Shown here: piece by piece, positions 1-7,240 of the stretch
Position numbering within the stretch: the first letter of the stretch is position 1
Layout: the number at the start of each line of letters is the position of its first letter
Virus record (IMG/VR): IMGVR_UViG_3300026512_000065
Location: 1-22,267 of that record
Source of the DNA: a virus
Reading direction: 5' to 3' (one strand)
DNA: 22,267 nucleotides
Made by a program: the position numbers and the translations under genes
Notes under the pieces: model-generated
The model's input: only the letters and a program-made list of their open reading frames with translations
What the model was told of the DNA's origin: nothing
The model's database searches: none

Positions 1-189
1 ATCGCCCCCGTCTCCACCATCATCTACATCAGTGCCATCATCCTTCGGTTCAGGTTCATCTTTATTATCCTTTACATCCTTCACATCCTTGTCATCATCA
101 GGATTAGGTGTGTCCTTGGGCTCAGGATTGCCCCCTCCATTGTCCTTGATGCCGTTCAAGATTGCATCAATGTCATCCTTCAACCCCAT
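1..189 (-). CDS. Probable phage scaffold/capsid-assembly protein, N-terminal part (runs off the left edge)
   Basis: The reading frame is open from an ATG at 187-189 to the window edge, giving 63 codons. The start has a good ribosome binding site (AAAGGAGC, about 5 nt upstream). The protein begins MGLKDDIDAILNGIKDN and then becomes extremely rich in Asp, Glu, Lys, Pro and Gly (PEPKDTPNPDDDKD and similar). It lies directly downstream of the portal gene and one small gene. A low-complexity acidic N-terminus in this position is typical of phage scaffold proteins, which help capsid subunits assemble and then leave. The function is inferred from position and composition only; a head maturation protease or minor head protein would also fit. 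It overlaps the upstream gene by 17 bp, which suggests translational coupling. Confidence 0.6.
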   Translation of the reverse strand, partial: MGLKDDIDAILNGIKDNGGGNPEPKDTPNPDDDKDVKDVKDNKDEPEPKDDGTDVDDGGDGGD

Positions 190-448
190 GACGAGCTCCT
201 TTCTTATGTTTAGTTTTACTTTGGTTTAACAATTCCTGTTCATGAATCATAACATCTACTACAGCCATCATACGACGATAGGCTGCAATTTCCCCCTGCA
301 GACGCAACAGCGTATCCCAGTCATCTACAGTCTCTAACGAGCTCTTTGCGTCTTGCAGAATGTCTCCCACAAAGCCTACAATATCAGCCCATATTTGGGA
401 GTTGAGGAACTCCTTCAGGTCCTCCGCTCGGCTCTTCACTTTGTACAT
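173..448 (-). CDS. Small helical protein between portal and scaffold, function unknown
   Basis: This is a 91-aa protein beginning MYKVKSRAEDLKEFLN. I chose the ATG at 446-448 because GGAGG lies 5 nt upstream; an in-frame GTG four codons earlier overlaps that ribosome binding site. The protein is predicted mostly helical and ends in a basic tail (SKTKHKKGARHG). The segment LQGEIAAYRRMMAVVDVMI resembles short proteins often found just after phage portal genes, but I know no assigned function. It overlaps the portal gene by 65 bp and the next gene by 17 bp, so it belongs firmly to the head-gene operon. Confidence 0.75.
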   Translation of the reverse strand: MYKVKSRAEDLKEFLNSQIWADIVGFVGDILQDAKSSLETVDDWDTLLRLQGEIAAYRRMMAVVDVMIHEQELLNQSKTKHKKGARHGVEG

Positions 449-2306
449 TTTGACCTCCACTAAAATATTGATTGTACGGAACTAAATTACCTTGTTGTAC
501 TCCTTTGTCAATCTGATCAGGTGTTAAGGGCTTTGCCTTTAGTACAAAGGACTCGACTTCCTTTGCACCCAGATTACGAGCAATGTGCTTAAAGATACGT
601 ACCATATCAAACTGTCCAGCCAACTCTGGGTTTTGTAGCATTATTTGGTATAGCTGAACCCACAACTGCCCATTCTCACCCCCAGGCACACTACCATCAT
701 GCACTTTTACATCATACTCCATGTTTAGTAGTTTTGGACTTGGGTCGACTCCATATTCAGATTTTAATTGTTCAGCTACTTTCGCTCCAATACGTTCGAT
801 CATCTGATCACTCATTAACTGTATTGTCTGTGCTCCAAACATATAGCCAATATCCTGCATTGACTGGTATGAGATTATTTTTGCAATATGCTCCAATCGA
901 GTCAATGACGACTCACGTGCTCCGGCTGCCTCCGTTGCACTCCGCCGCTCAGATGAGCGCCTCATAATCCCTTGCACCATATCAGTTGCTGCACTTACAC
1001 GTTGTACAATATCAAATAAGAACATCACATCTGAAATGTGGTCTTTCGTAACATCAACGACTTTCAATTGCTCAACTGCCCCACTAACTCCACGACCCCA
1101 AGCAGCTTTCCTCAACCTAATGATACGGCCAGCACTAGGACGTGTTAAGTCAGCCATATTCACAAGGTATGGGTCGACTACAATCATATCATTAATCGCC
1201 TTTCGGACATTCTTAATGTGAGACGAGAACAACCAGTCAATTGTCTTCTGCATCCCATACAGCACTTCAAGACGTGACGTAGGTGTCATACTATGACCAT
1301 CATAATCCGGAGACGTAACAACAACTGGGAACATATCGTGATCGAGTTTGAGGGGCTGTGCCTTTAACAGGATTGACCCAGCACCAATCATAAAGAACCA
1401 TTTCTCAATCTGCTTTGACGCACTCAACCCATAGTCAGATGGGCGAATTTTAGCATACATATACAGCACATCAATAGGCTTAGTCAATTCATCATCGCCG
1501 TGAGTAGGATACACAGACTCATTGTTTTTCAAAAACTGCAGACGTCCATCTCCTACGTCTTTCAAATAATCAACATTAAATATCTCACTGTCCTCTGCCT
1601 CTAGTATTTGCAGATTACGTAATGTATCACGATCGTACCATCCAACATAGCTCATCCTCTGTACATCCATTACAGGCATGTTAGGGTCAGGCAGAAATCG
1701 ATATGGGTCAATCGAGAATAGAGTACTCGTCTGGTCGACTACTACGCTACTGGTACGAGCATATGAAATGCCTGGGAATAGCATAGCTAACTTATCCATA
1801 ATAGGATTCCCTCTAACAGTCCTCTTCCTTGTAACCTGTTCCCATCCTACAACACCTACACCCACTCCATAGGCCAACGCATCACGCCAGATTGTATGTA
1901 GATATAATGGAACTTTCGCCTTTGTCGTCTGATAATCGACTAATGTTTCGAGAAGAGCTGCACCAGCATGGTCACTTGCATCAATCCCCTCATAGCGAAA
2001 TATTGGGTTGTTGATGAATGCAGCCACTAAATACGTTAATATTGTTTCGAGAGATGCAAACATAATTGGGACGACTATTGAAACGGGCTTTCGGTCGTCT
2101 CCTTCCAGCACGTCCTGCTCATCATCATCCAACTGTACGTAGGCACTCAACGAGTTGCCAATCTCATCCCACGTGTCATATTTGTCAGACATCGCATTAT
2201 ATGAAGATGTAGCAAGCTCCATTAGTAGGCGAACAAGATCATCATGTTCTTTAGTGCCAGGAACCATCCGCACTTTTGTTGGATATTTGTAGCCTAAATC
2301 CTTCAT
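384..2306 (-). CDS. Phage portal protein
   Basis: This 640-aa protein has the length and character of a tailed-phage portal, the dodecameric ring through which DNA is pumped into the head and to which the tail attaches. Supporting features are the position directly downstream of the large terminase, an acidic N-terminal stretch (residues 59-71), a helical segment around 75-100 (PVSIVVPIMFASLETILTYL), and the motif RDALAYGVGVGVVGWEQ near 141-157. That motif resembles the typical portal signature in which a conserved Tyr-Gly pair precedes a hydrophobic strand ending in Gly-Trp. The C-terminus is Gly/Pro-rich and probably flexible. The ribosome binding site AAGGAG lies 9 nt before the ATG. A 17-bp dyad operator-like repeat sits immediately upstream in the 39-bp gap after the terminase gene. 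Confidence 0.85.
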   Translation of the reverse strand: MKDLGYKYPTKVRMVPGTKEHDDLVRLLMELATSSYNAMSDKYDTWDEIGNSLSAYVQLDDDEQDVLEGDDRKPVSIVVPIMFASLETILTYLVAAFINNPIFRYEGIDASDHAGAALLETLVDYQTTKAKVPLYLHTIWRDALAYGVGVGVVGWEQVTRKRTVRGNPIMDKLAMLFPGISYARTSSVVVDQTSTLFSIDPYRFLPDPNMPVMDVQRMSYVGWYDRDTLRNLQILEAEDSEIFNVDYLKDVGDGRLQFLKNNESVYPTHGDDELTKPIDVLYMYAKIRPSDYGLSASKQIEKWFFMIGAGSILLKAQPLKLDHDMFPVVVTSPDYDGHSMTPTSRLEVLYGMQKTIDWLFSSHIKNVRKAINDMIVVDPYLVNMADLTRPSAGRIIRLRKAAWGRGVSGAVEQLKVVDVTKDHISDVMFLFDIVQRVSAATDMVQGIMRRSSERRSATEAAGARESSLTRLEHIAKIISYQSMQDIGYMFGAQTIQLMSDQMIERIGAKVAEQLKSEYGVDPSPKLLNMEYDVKVHDGSVPGGENGQLWVQLYQIMLQNPELAGQFDMVRIFKHIARNLGAKEVESFVLKAKPLTPDQIDKGVQQGNLVPYNQYFSGGQNVQSEEPSGGPEGVPQLPNMG

Positions 2307-2322
2307 TTTATCACACTCCTTG

Positions 2323-2339
2323 TGTTACATTTTGTAACA
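2323..2339 (-). promoter_or_regulatory. 17-bp dyad repeat, copy 1 (portal leader)
   Basis: TGTTACATTTTGTAACA on the plus strand, which reads TGTTACAAAATGTAACA on the minus strand, in the orientation of transcription. It fills most of the 39-bp gap between terminase and portal and ends 17 bp before the portal start codon. The conserved flank CTA precedes it on the minus strand, as in most other copies. It is a likely protein-binding site, inferred from its perfect symmetry and its recurrence between genes. Confidence 0.8.
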
Positions 2340-2345
2340 TAGTTA

Positions 2346-3884
2346 TCAAATGACCATCCAGTCATCTGGTATTGGCTCCTCATCGAGCTGTTCAAGTTCT
2401 TTATACTCTTGCTCGACGTCGTAGTTCGGGTCATCTACCAGGTCTTTAGGATAGAAGAACCGACCTCCAACGTCCATCATTTCTACTATATACGCCGTAA
2501 CATCCATAACATCCCACTTCTTCGCCTTTGGGAAGGATAAGAGTTGTTGTTCCAAGATACTGCACACTTGCTTATTGTGGTATACTAGTCCCTGTCTGTA
2601 ATACGGCACGAGAGAACGAATACGCTCTACCTTCCCAGCCTCTTCAACGCCCCGTCGTGGGATGAGCCAAATCAATTCATACATCTTGCCCCTACGCATC
2701 ATCTCATTCTTAATAGGCTGTTGAATGAATTCCTTCAGACCTTTGTCTTCAACTCCAATCACGCGGGCTTCAAGACGATCAGCCATCGCAAACATTTCTG
2801 CGTACAATTCGTCAGGAGTCATAGGCCGTGCCACAATGTCTCGGATGAACAACCTATTTCCTCTGAGATCAACTCCAATACCTACTATTGCCGTATCTGC
2901 ACTGTGTGCAGTCTTTGTACGCCCTGGGTCAACCAGCACGACAGTTTCAATCTGCCTCTCCTCCAACAGCTTAACAAAGAACTCATCATCTTCATTGTAG
3001 TGTCGAAAGTATTCAGCCTTGAAGGGGGCATGTTTCCCACCTGTCGCTTTATTCATCAGCTCCATGTAGAATGTGTCAACAACGCCCTTCTCAAGAGCAC
3101 TCTCGTACTCGGCCTTTATTTCTTCAGTCGTCATATAATCAGGGACTTTAGACACAAGATCATCATCGCATACAGACAATGTAGTTCCAATCCAGTCTTG
3201 ACTATCAAGCAGTGTCTGTAATAGAGAATCCTCATGTTTTAATGTATCAATGTAGATGACTGTCCAGTCATTCCTGTATTTGTCAATAGACTTCATAACA
3301 TCGCCAAAGAACCATTGCTTCAACTCAAATCGCAGCTGTTCATTTTTAACTTCTTTTATATCTTCAAGGTCATCAATAATAATTAAATCCGGACGGTGAT
3401 TGCGCCAGTTCAAACCACGCACCTGCTGTTTAGCACCCCTCGGCAACACAAATACATCACCGAAAGCTACCCAACTCTTCTTAGAAAATGTCTCATCTCC
3501 AGTCTTCGAATACGACACCGTCACGTCACCAAAGAATTTCTTAATCGTGGGATTGCCCATTAACTCTGACTTAATATTCTCAGTCTGCATAATAGCCATC
3601 GTTTCACTGTGGCTTATGTATACTACAAAATGGACTTTCCGAAATAAAATGTCTCTAATAATCCGTGCCCGAACAATAGACGTCTTCCCAATACCACGAG
3701 GTGCAGCAATAACCACCCTTTTGTAGCCACTATCAATTAATGAGAATATCTCATTATGCAACACGTTGTAGGGAGCTGTAAATATATCATCCAGAAATAG
3801 CTTCCCAAAGTACGCTGTGTTGATAGATGATGCGGCCAGAATTGATTCGACAGATTCGTCTATTTCAGGCAACATTACTTCCAT
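2346..3884 (-). CDS. terL: Large terminase subunit (ATPase and nuclease)
   Basis: This 512-aa protein is the motor that packages DNA and cuts it into genome lengths. Visible motifs are an N-terminal ATPase with Walker A (APRGIGKTS, residues 61-69) and Walker B followed by the catalytic acidic residue (DLIIIDDLED, 166-175). A C-terminal RNase H-like nuclease follows, with acidic residues in LVDPGR (D319), GVEDKG (E379, D380) and WDVMDVTAY (D458, D461). The length is normal for the family. The gene overlaps the upstream DUF5675-like gene by 20 bp. Two in-frame ATGs lie nine bases apart; the first is used here with a weak GAGGTG upstream. The motor assignment is secure; whether packaging is headful or cos-type cannot be told. 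Confidence 0.95.
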   Translation of the reverse strand: MEVMLPEIDESVESILAASSINTAYFGKLFLDDIFTAPYNVLHNEIFSLIDSGYKRVVIAAPRGIGKTSIVRARIIRDILFRKVHFVVYISHSETMAIMQTENIKSELMGNPTIKKFFGDVTVSYSKTGDETFSKKSWVAFGDVFVLPRGAKQQVRGLNWRNHRPDLIIIDDLEDIKEVKNEQLRFELKQWFFGDVMKSIDKYRNDWTVIYIDTLKHEDSLLQTLLDSQDWIGTTLSVCDDDLVSKVPDYMTTEEIKAEYESALEKGVVDTFYMELMNKATGGKHAPFKAEYFRHYNEDDEFFVKLLEERQIETVVLVDPGRTKTAHSADTAIVGIGVDLRGNRLFIRDIVARPMTPDELYAEMFAMADRLEARVIGVEDKGLKEFIQQPIKNEMMRRGKMYELIWLIPRRGVEEAGKVERIRSLVPYYRQGLVYHNKQVCSILEQQLLSFPKAKKWDVMDVTAYIVEMMDVGGRFFYPKDLVDDPNYDVEQEYKELEQLDEEPIPDDWMVI

Positions 3885-4281
3885 TGCAGTACTGCACCTC
3901 CATTGTTATTTCATCCTTGTTGTAGAGACGACTCATCAATTCATTGAAGGCCGCCCCACTCCTCAATATCCCAGGCCGTCCACTCAATACACCAAACTCT
4001 TCTCCCACTAAAATACATCCTTCTGTGTCGTCACTTAGGTTTCCTTTATGTATCAATATATCGCTACGGCCAGGCACTCCTTGTACCTCAAACACTTCTC
4101 CGTGATGCATAGACATCACACGCCGACATGTGTAAGAGCCGGATGGAATACAAGACTTAAATGGCTCATTGTCCCTCCAAGGCAACTCAAGAGTCACGCC
4201 GATTGGAGTATCTCCAACGACCAATACTCCAAACGTACCATCTTTATTTTCTATAACCCGAATAACTCTTATGTCTGCCAT
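3865..4281 (-). CDS. DUF5675-like protein, candidate lysis or cell-wall enzyme
   Basis: This 138-aa protein has the pattern I associate with the DUF5675 family: LELPWRDN followed by CIPSGSY (residues 31-50), then VPGRSDILIHKGN and DDTEGCILVG (69-93). The His-Gly followed by a spaced Gly-Cys loosely recalls the catalytic motif of L,D-transpeptidase (YkuD) enzymes, so an action on peptidoglycan is possible but unproven. It is placed after the small membrane proteins and before the terminase, and no other endolysin is visible in the window. This makes it the best candidate for the wall-acting lysis enzyme. It overlaps its upstream neighbour by 38 bp and the terminase by 20 bp. The family call is from memory of the motif, without a search. 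Confidence 0.7.
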   Translation of the reverse strand: MADIRVIRVIENKDGTFGVLVVGDTPIGVTLELPWRDNEPFKSCIPSGSYTCRRVMSMHHGEVFEVQGVPGRSDILIHKGNLSDDTEGCILVGEEFGVLSGRPGILRSGAAFNELMSRLYNKDEITMEVQYCNGSNVA

Positions 4282-4588
4282 CTTCTATTCCATCCTTCAC
4301 TAGTACTTGTAATTCTATTATTGATTCGTTGATTTGTTCAACTTTTGCATTCAGAGCTTTTAATTCTTGACACATCTTTTCGTAGTTCTCATCAATGCGG
4401 GATTTGTTCTGTTTAACCCGCTCATTCATCACAGCAACATCAATTGCACTGTTGCCTGTTAATCCAGAGGGAGCTGAGATCACATTGTAACCGCCTATTG
4501 ATAATACAGATGATATTAAGGCAGCTACGATAAGACGCCATGTGTCGCTTATCCAACTCTTAAAACGATTATCACCATTGCCATTCAT
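4244..4588 (-). CDS. Membrane-anchored coiled-coil protein, possible lysis accessory
   Basis: This 114-aa protein has one predicted membrane segment (about residues 16-34, WRLIVAALISSVLSIGGY). A long charged helix with heptad-like spacing follows (about 52-98, ending in EQINESIIELQVLV), and the tail is basic. This shape, a short N-terminal anchor with an extended coiled coil, is seen in Rz-type inner-membrane spanins and XhlA-type lysis helpers. The neighbourhood of small membrane genes fits. The start codon overlaps the previous stop (ATGA), implying coupled translation; the nearest strong Shine-Dalgarno is 14 nt away. The exact role is not recognisable. Confidence 0.7.
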   Translation of the reverse strand: MNGNGDNRFKSWISDTWRLIVAALISSVLSIGGYNVISAPSGLTGNSAIDVAVMNERVKQNKSRIDENYEKMCQELKALNAKVEQINESIIELQVLVKDGIEDGRHKSYSGYRK

Positions 4589-4848
4589 ACGATCTTATAA
4601 TACCTCCCTATTAAGTACAACGTCTTCGACACGCCCACCAGTAGATAGCTAAGCCACTTATTCTTTACAAATGGGGCAAGACGCTCAAGTTCCATCCCAT
4701 ATCTGATTACGTAATATGGAATCATTCGCACTAAAGAATATTCTTGCACCTCTCCAACTGGGATTGGCTCTACTACCGGTAGGCCAAGTTTAGATGCACT
4801 TGATTCGAGTCTGTTTATTTTGTCAATGTCGATCTTTTTTGGTTTCAT
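4585..4848 (-). CDS. Small protein in the lysis/membrane cluster, unknown function
   Basis: This is an 87-aa protein starting MKPKKIDIDKINRLE. I use the ATG at 4846-4848; a GTG three codons earlier is also open. The ribosome binding site is weak (GTGAG). The N-terminus is charged. The C-terminus (about residues 64-87, WLSYLLVGVSKTLYLIGRYY) is hydrophobic and aromatic and could lie on or in a membrane. It is the first gene after a 17-bp dyad repeat and a strong hairpin, so it may begin a separately regulated sub-operon. I recognise no family. Confidence 0.65.
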   Translation of the reverse strand: MKPKKIDIDKINRLESSASKLGLPVVEPIPVGEVQEYSLVRMIPYYVIRYGMELERLAPFVKNKWLSYLLVGVSKTLYLIGRYYKIV

Positions 4849-4863
4849 AATGATCACTCACTT

Positions 4864-4880
4864 TGTTACATTTTGTAACA
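4864..4880 (-). promoter_or_regulatory. 17-bp dyad repeat, copy 2
   Basis: TGTTACATTTTGTAACA on the plus strand, in the same orientation relative to transcription as copy 1. It lies 15 bp upstream of the start codon at 4848. On the minus strand it is preceded by CACTA and followed by AAGTGAG. It is in the 90-bp gap between two small membrane-cluster genes. Confidence 0.8.
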
Positions 4881-4887
4881 TAGTGCT

Positions 4888-4907
4888 GGGGAACATCCAT
4901 GTTCCCC
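4888..4907. other. Perfect hairpin in the intergenic gap
   Basis: The arms GGGGAACAT and ATGTTCCCC are perfectly complementary around a 2-base centre. No T-run follows on either strand, so it is not a standard terminator. It lies just upstream of dyad copy 2 in the direction of transcription and could be an RNA processing site, an attenuator or a second operator. Its role is unknown. Confidence 0.6.
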
Positions 4908-4938
4908 TACACACCATGCCCTCCCACAGAAGTGGAAG

Positions 4939-5145
4939 TCATTTCCTCTTCACGTCCTTTAAGATCGCTCCAATCTGATCGTATAGAGACTCCAGCTCAT
5001 CAACCGTCAGTTTACCATCAGACGCATACTTGATGATGTCTTGTACCAAGTGTGTAGTCTTCTGGTATAACGGCGATTTGATGATGAGCCCCAATAAGAA
5101 TGTTACAATGGGAGCTGCGATTGCAAGAATTATGGATTCTGTCAT
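4939..5145 (-). CDS. Small single-span membrane protein, holin candidate
   Basis: This is a 68-aa protein starting MTESIILAIAAPIVTFLLGLI. I chose the ATG at 5143-5145 because AGGAGG lies 9 nt upstream and the start overlaps the previous stop (ATGA). A longer upstream reading has no support. The N-terminal ~22 residues form one membrane span. The remainder contains SDGKLTVDELESLYDQIG, an EF-hand-like stretch of the kind seen in some small phage holins. Holin function is inferred from size, topology and location in the lysis-like cluster. It is the last gene before a hairpin and dyad repeat. Confidence 0.65.
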   Translation of the reverse strand: MTESIILAIAAPIVTFLLGLIIKSPLYQKTTHLVQDIIKYASDGKLTVDELESLYDQIGAILKDVKRK

Positions 5146-5507
5146 AATACAAACCCTCCTGTTAGTGTTACTAAATTGATGACTAATATTGTTATCCAGT
5201 ATTGGGCAGGTGTGCGCCAGATTCCCAACCAGGAATTGTAGCACACCCGCTTCTTTCTCACCGAATCGATTATGTAGTATGTTGCATCTTCGGCGCTATA
5301 AGCAGGCAACATCCATAATATGTTCCAGTTGCCCATTGTGCCTGCCTTAGCTACCAGCAACAGTACGTAGCCAATAAAGATTGTTATATGCCAGCTCCAG
5401 CCTCTGTAAAATGTATGTAGTTTGTTATATGCAACGACTCCTTTTATCGTATAATCAAACACTCCAACGATCACTGCATATAAGAGAGCCGTCAAATAGC
5501 AATCCAT
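5142..5507 (-). CDS. Multi-span membrane protein, unknown function
   Basis: This is a 121-aa protein starting MDCYLTALLYAVIVGVFDYTI. I place the start at the ATG at 5505-5507 because GGGGGG lies 3 nt upstream; the frame is open to 5549 but without a ribosome binding site. It is strongly hydrophobic, with likely spans near residues 3-24, 37-55, 59-75 (less certain) and 101-121. It overlaps its upstream neighbour by 16 bp and its downstream neighbour by 4 bp. Together with the adjacent gene it forms a pair of small polytopic membrane proteins. This could be a lysis or superinfection-exclusion pair, but nothing in the sequence decides this. Confidence 0.7.
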   Translation of the reverse strand: MDCYLTALLYAVIVGVFDYTIKGVVAYNKLHTFYRGWSWHITIFIGYVLLLVAKAGTMGNWNILWMLPAYSAEDATYYIIDSVRKKRVCYNSWLGIWRTPAQYWITILVINLVTLTGGFVL

Positions 5508-5821
5508 ATTCCCCCCAGCACAAGGCCAATAAACAATCCGAGCATCCACCCAATTACAAAGAATCGAGTATCCCGTCGACTGTTGTATTGAAAGTTCTCA
5601 TAGCAACCATACTTCACAACTATATTGCTGTCAACTGCCTGAGTCCACTCGTTTACAAACTGCAGTGTCCATAACAGCAAAGAGGTGATTATAACTATGT
5701 ATAGAGATACAGATGACCAATACTTCATAGCAATTGGGTACAATACGACTTGTGTGATAAGAGGAATCAGTCCATGCCAGTAATCAAAAGGAACTCCAAA
5801 ATATGAATTCTTACCCAACAT
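5492..5821 (-). CDS. Three-span membrane protein, unknown function
   Basis: This is a 109-aa protein starting MLGKNSYFGVPFDYWHGLIP. Three hydrophobic segments are visible, at about residues 18-33, 37-56 and 87-109. The start is supported by AGGGGGT close upstream. The start region overlaps the end of the HNH endonuclease gene by 11 bp and the end overlaps the next membrane protein by 16 bp. There is no recognisable family. The position within a run of small membrane genes suggests a lysis or membrane role. Confidence 0.7.
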   Translation of the reverse strand: MLGKNSYFGVPFDYWHGLIPLITQVVLYPIAMKYWSSVSLYIVIITSLLLWTLQFVNEWTQAVDSNIVVKYGCYENFQYNSRRDTRFFVIGWMLGLFIGLVLGGIWIAI

Positions 5822-6455
5822 ACACCCCCTTTCCTAACACAGCTTGACTATAAGTCCAGCCTCTTGCTAATCTTTTAAATATTGTGGATGGTCTCATTTC
5901 AACAATCTCAGCCCACTCAGCAACAGTCTTTCTAACACCACCAATAACAACAAAAAAGCTTCTTCTAGTATTTCTAGCCTGCTCAGTAGCAGTAGCCCAT
6001 CTGCAATTCTCTGGAGAGTAATCACCATTAACATTTATTCTATCAAGACTGTGCATAGCAGTAGGAGCTTCTCCCATATCAGCTAAAAAGTTCTCAAATG
6101 AATGCAACCACCTATCACAAACTTTTATTCCACGACCTCCATAGTCAATGTATGACTTATGATTAGGGTTATAACACCGCTCCTTCATAGCTTTCCAGGC
6201 ACGCCACTCTTTAGACACACTAGTAGTAGATGTATGGCCATGCTTTCTTTGCGCTTTAGCTGCAGCTTCTCTTTGCAAGCAGCCACAGCTTTTCGACCTC
6301 CCACTCAGTAAGTCACCGCTTGCAACATTACGAACTGTTCCACAATCACATTTACACAGCCAGTACCTCTTTTTAGGTACTCCTGCGCTATGCGAGTATT
6401 CTAATACAGTCCAACGCCCAAATCTTCTGCCTGTTAAATCAATAGCTCTGGGCAT
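5811..6455 (-). CDS. HNH homing-type endonuclease with C-terminal DNA-binding helix
   Basis: This 214-aa protein is of a common phage type that cuts DNA site-specifically and can spread its own gene. The N-terminus opens with the RFGRWTVLE signature, then Cys-rich zinc-binding motifs CKCDCG (residues 34-39) and CGCL (57-60). Next come YGGRGIKVCDRW (105-116) and the HNH-like core HSLDRINVNGDYSPENCRW (135-153). The C-terminus (about 172-206, VRKTVAEWAEIVEMRPSTIF) resembles a NUMOD-type helix-turn-helix that recognises DNA. The ATG has GGAGG 7 nt upstream. The gene sits 1 bp after its upstream neighbour and overlaps the membrane-protein gene downstream, so it is tightly integrated in the operon and uses the late promoter. 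Confidence 0.9.
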   Translation of the reverse strand: MPRAIDLTGRRFGRWTVLEYSHSAGVPKKRYWLCKCDCGTVRNVASGDLLSGRSKSCGCLQREAAAKAQRKHGHTSTTSVSKEWRAWKAMKERCYNPNHKSYIDYGGRGIKVCDRWLHSFENFLADMGEAPTAMHSLDRINVNGDYSPENCRWATATEQARNTRRSFFVVIGGVRKTVAEWAEIVEMRPSTIFKRLARGWTYSQAVLGKGVYVG

Positions 6456-6456
6456 T

Positions 6457-6666
6457 TTACTTCCTCCCTTTCTTCGACTTAATTGCGTTCAATGCAGCCT
6501 GTGCCTGACGTCGTGTTCTTAAGTCATACCTGTCTTTGTTCTTAAGAACGTGTCGGGCAAATGCACTGGCACTTTTAAAACCTGCTTTCTCAGCCTTTGC
6601 CGTCAATAGACCACGACGACTGGGCTTAAAAGCTTTTTGCATCCATTTCTTTGGCCTCTTTGCCAC
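6457..6666 (-). CDS. Tiny highly basic protein, probably nucleic-acid binding
   Basis: This 69-aa protein (MAKRPKKWMQKAFKPSRRG...) contains 14 Lys and 9 Arg, so one third of the residues are basic. It starts with GTG at 6664-6666, preceded by AGGAGG with a 6-nt spacer, which makes the start convincing. The composition resembles small phage proteins of the DNA-packaging or nucleoid-binding kind, and it is expressed with the late genes. The binding role is inferred from charge only. Its ribosome binding site lies inside the 3' end of the upstream gene, which it overlaps by 41 bp. Confidence 0.75.
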   Translation of the reverse strand: MAKRPKKWMQKAFKPSRRGLLTAKAEKAGFKSASAFARHVLKNKDRYDLRTRRQAQAALNAIKSKKGRK

Positions 6667-7240
6667 CTTTCACCTCCTTTTCTACAAACCCATTTTTCCA
6701 ATTAGAAAGGTACTTACGTACCTTCCCTATATCAGGGTACACACCCCATACTTTAATCAACCCGTCTTTGTAGGCACGCTTTACCTCTTTGATTCGACTC
6801 TTATTGATTCGTTGCTCTATTACAGCACAAGTACTGTCAAGAGACAGACGAGACTGACTCCATCTTATGGAAGCATTCAATCCGTATTTAGCAAATAAGT
6901 CCGATGTGTCTTTGGCACAGATCACATAATAAAGGCGAACAAATCCGGCCTTTTTCAGCTGCCTTTGGTGCCTAACAAAACGGGCATATTCAACTAAAGA
7001 CTGTTGCTTGTGTAATAGTCGTTGGGCTTTGTGTAGTTGTTGCTTGTAGTAACGGGTTGAGTCTTTCCATGCACTTAGCTTTTCAACACGATTCTTTTTC
7101 ATCACTGTATCTTTCTTCGTATCGATCTTTACCGTCACAACTTTAGATACGCCCATAAAGTGTCGTATTGTTTGCCCCCTCGTATTGAATACGAGGATAA
7201 GTAACATTGTTACAATTTGTAACATAGTTGCACGAATCAT
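6626..7240 (-). CDS. N-terminally anchored or secreted helical protein, unknown function
   Basis: This is a 204-aa protein beginning MIRATMLQIVTMLLILVFNTRGQ, a short hydrophobic stretch that is either a signal peptide (possible cut before Gln) or a membrane anchor. A charged, largely helical body follows, with many Lys, Arg and Gln (residues about 50-95), and then a mixed C-terminal region. The start is well supported: GGAGG lies 8 nt upstream and the ATG overlaps the previous stop (ATGA). One copy of the 17-bp dyad lies inside codons 6-11, so the regulatory site is accommodated in the coding sequence as MLQIVT. An Rz-like spanin or a virion membrane protein are possibilities; I do not recognise a family. 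Confidence 0.7.
   Translation of the reverse strand: MIRATMLQIVTMLLILVFNTRGQTIRHFMGVSKVVTVKIDTKKDTVMKKNRVEKLSAWKDSTRYYKQQLHKAQRLLHKQQSLVEYARFVRHQRQLKKAGFVRLYYVICAKDTSDLFAKYGLNASIRWSQSRLSLDSTCAVIEQRINKSRIKEVKRAYKDGLIKVWGVYPDIGKVRKYLSNWKNGFVEKEVKGGKEAKEMDAKSF
7208..7224 (-). promoter_or_regulatory. 17-bp dyad repeat, copy 3, inside a coding start
   Basis: TGTTACAATTTGTAACA on the plus strand, still a perfect dyad but with the centre changed by one base compared with all other copies. It keeps the conserved 5' flank AACTA on the minus strand. It lies within codons 6-11 of the gene that starts at 7240, the only full copy not located between genes. Confidence 0.75.
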
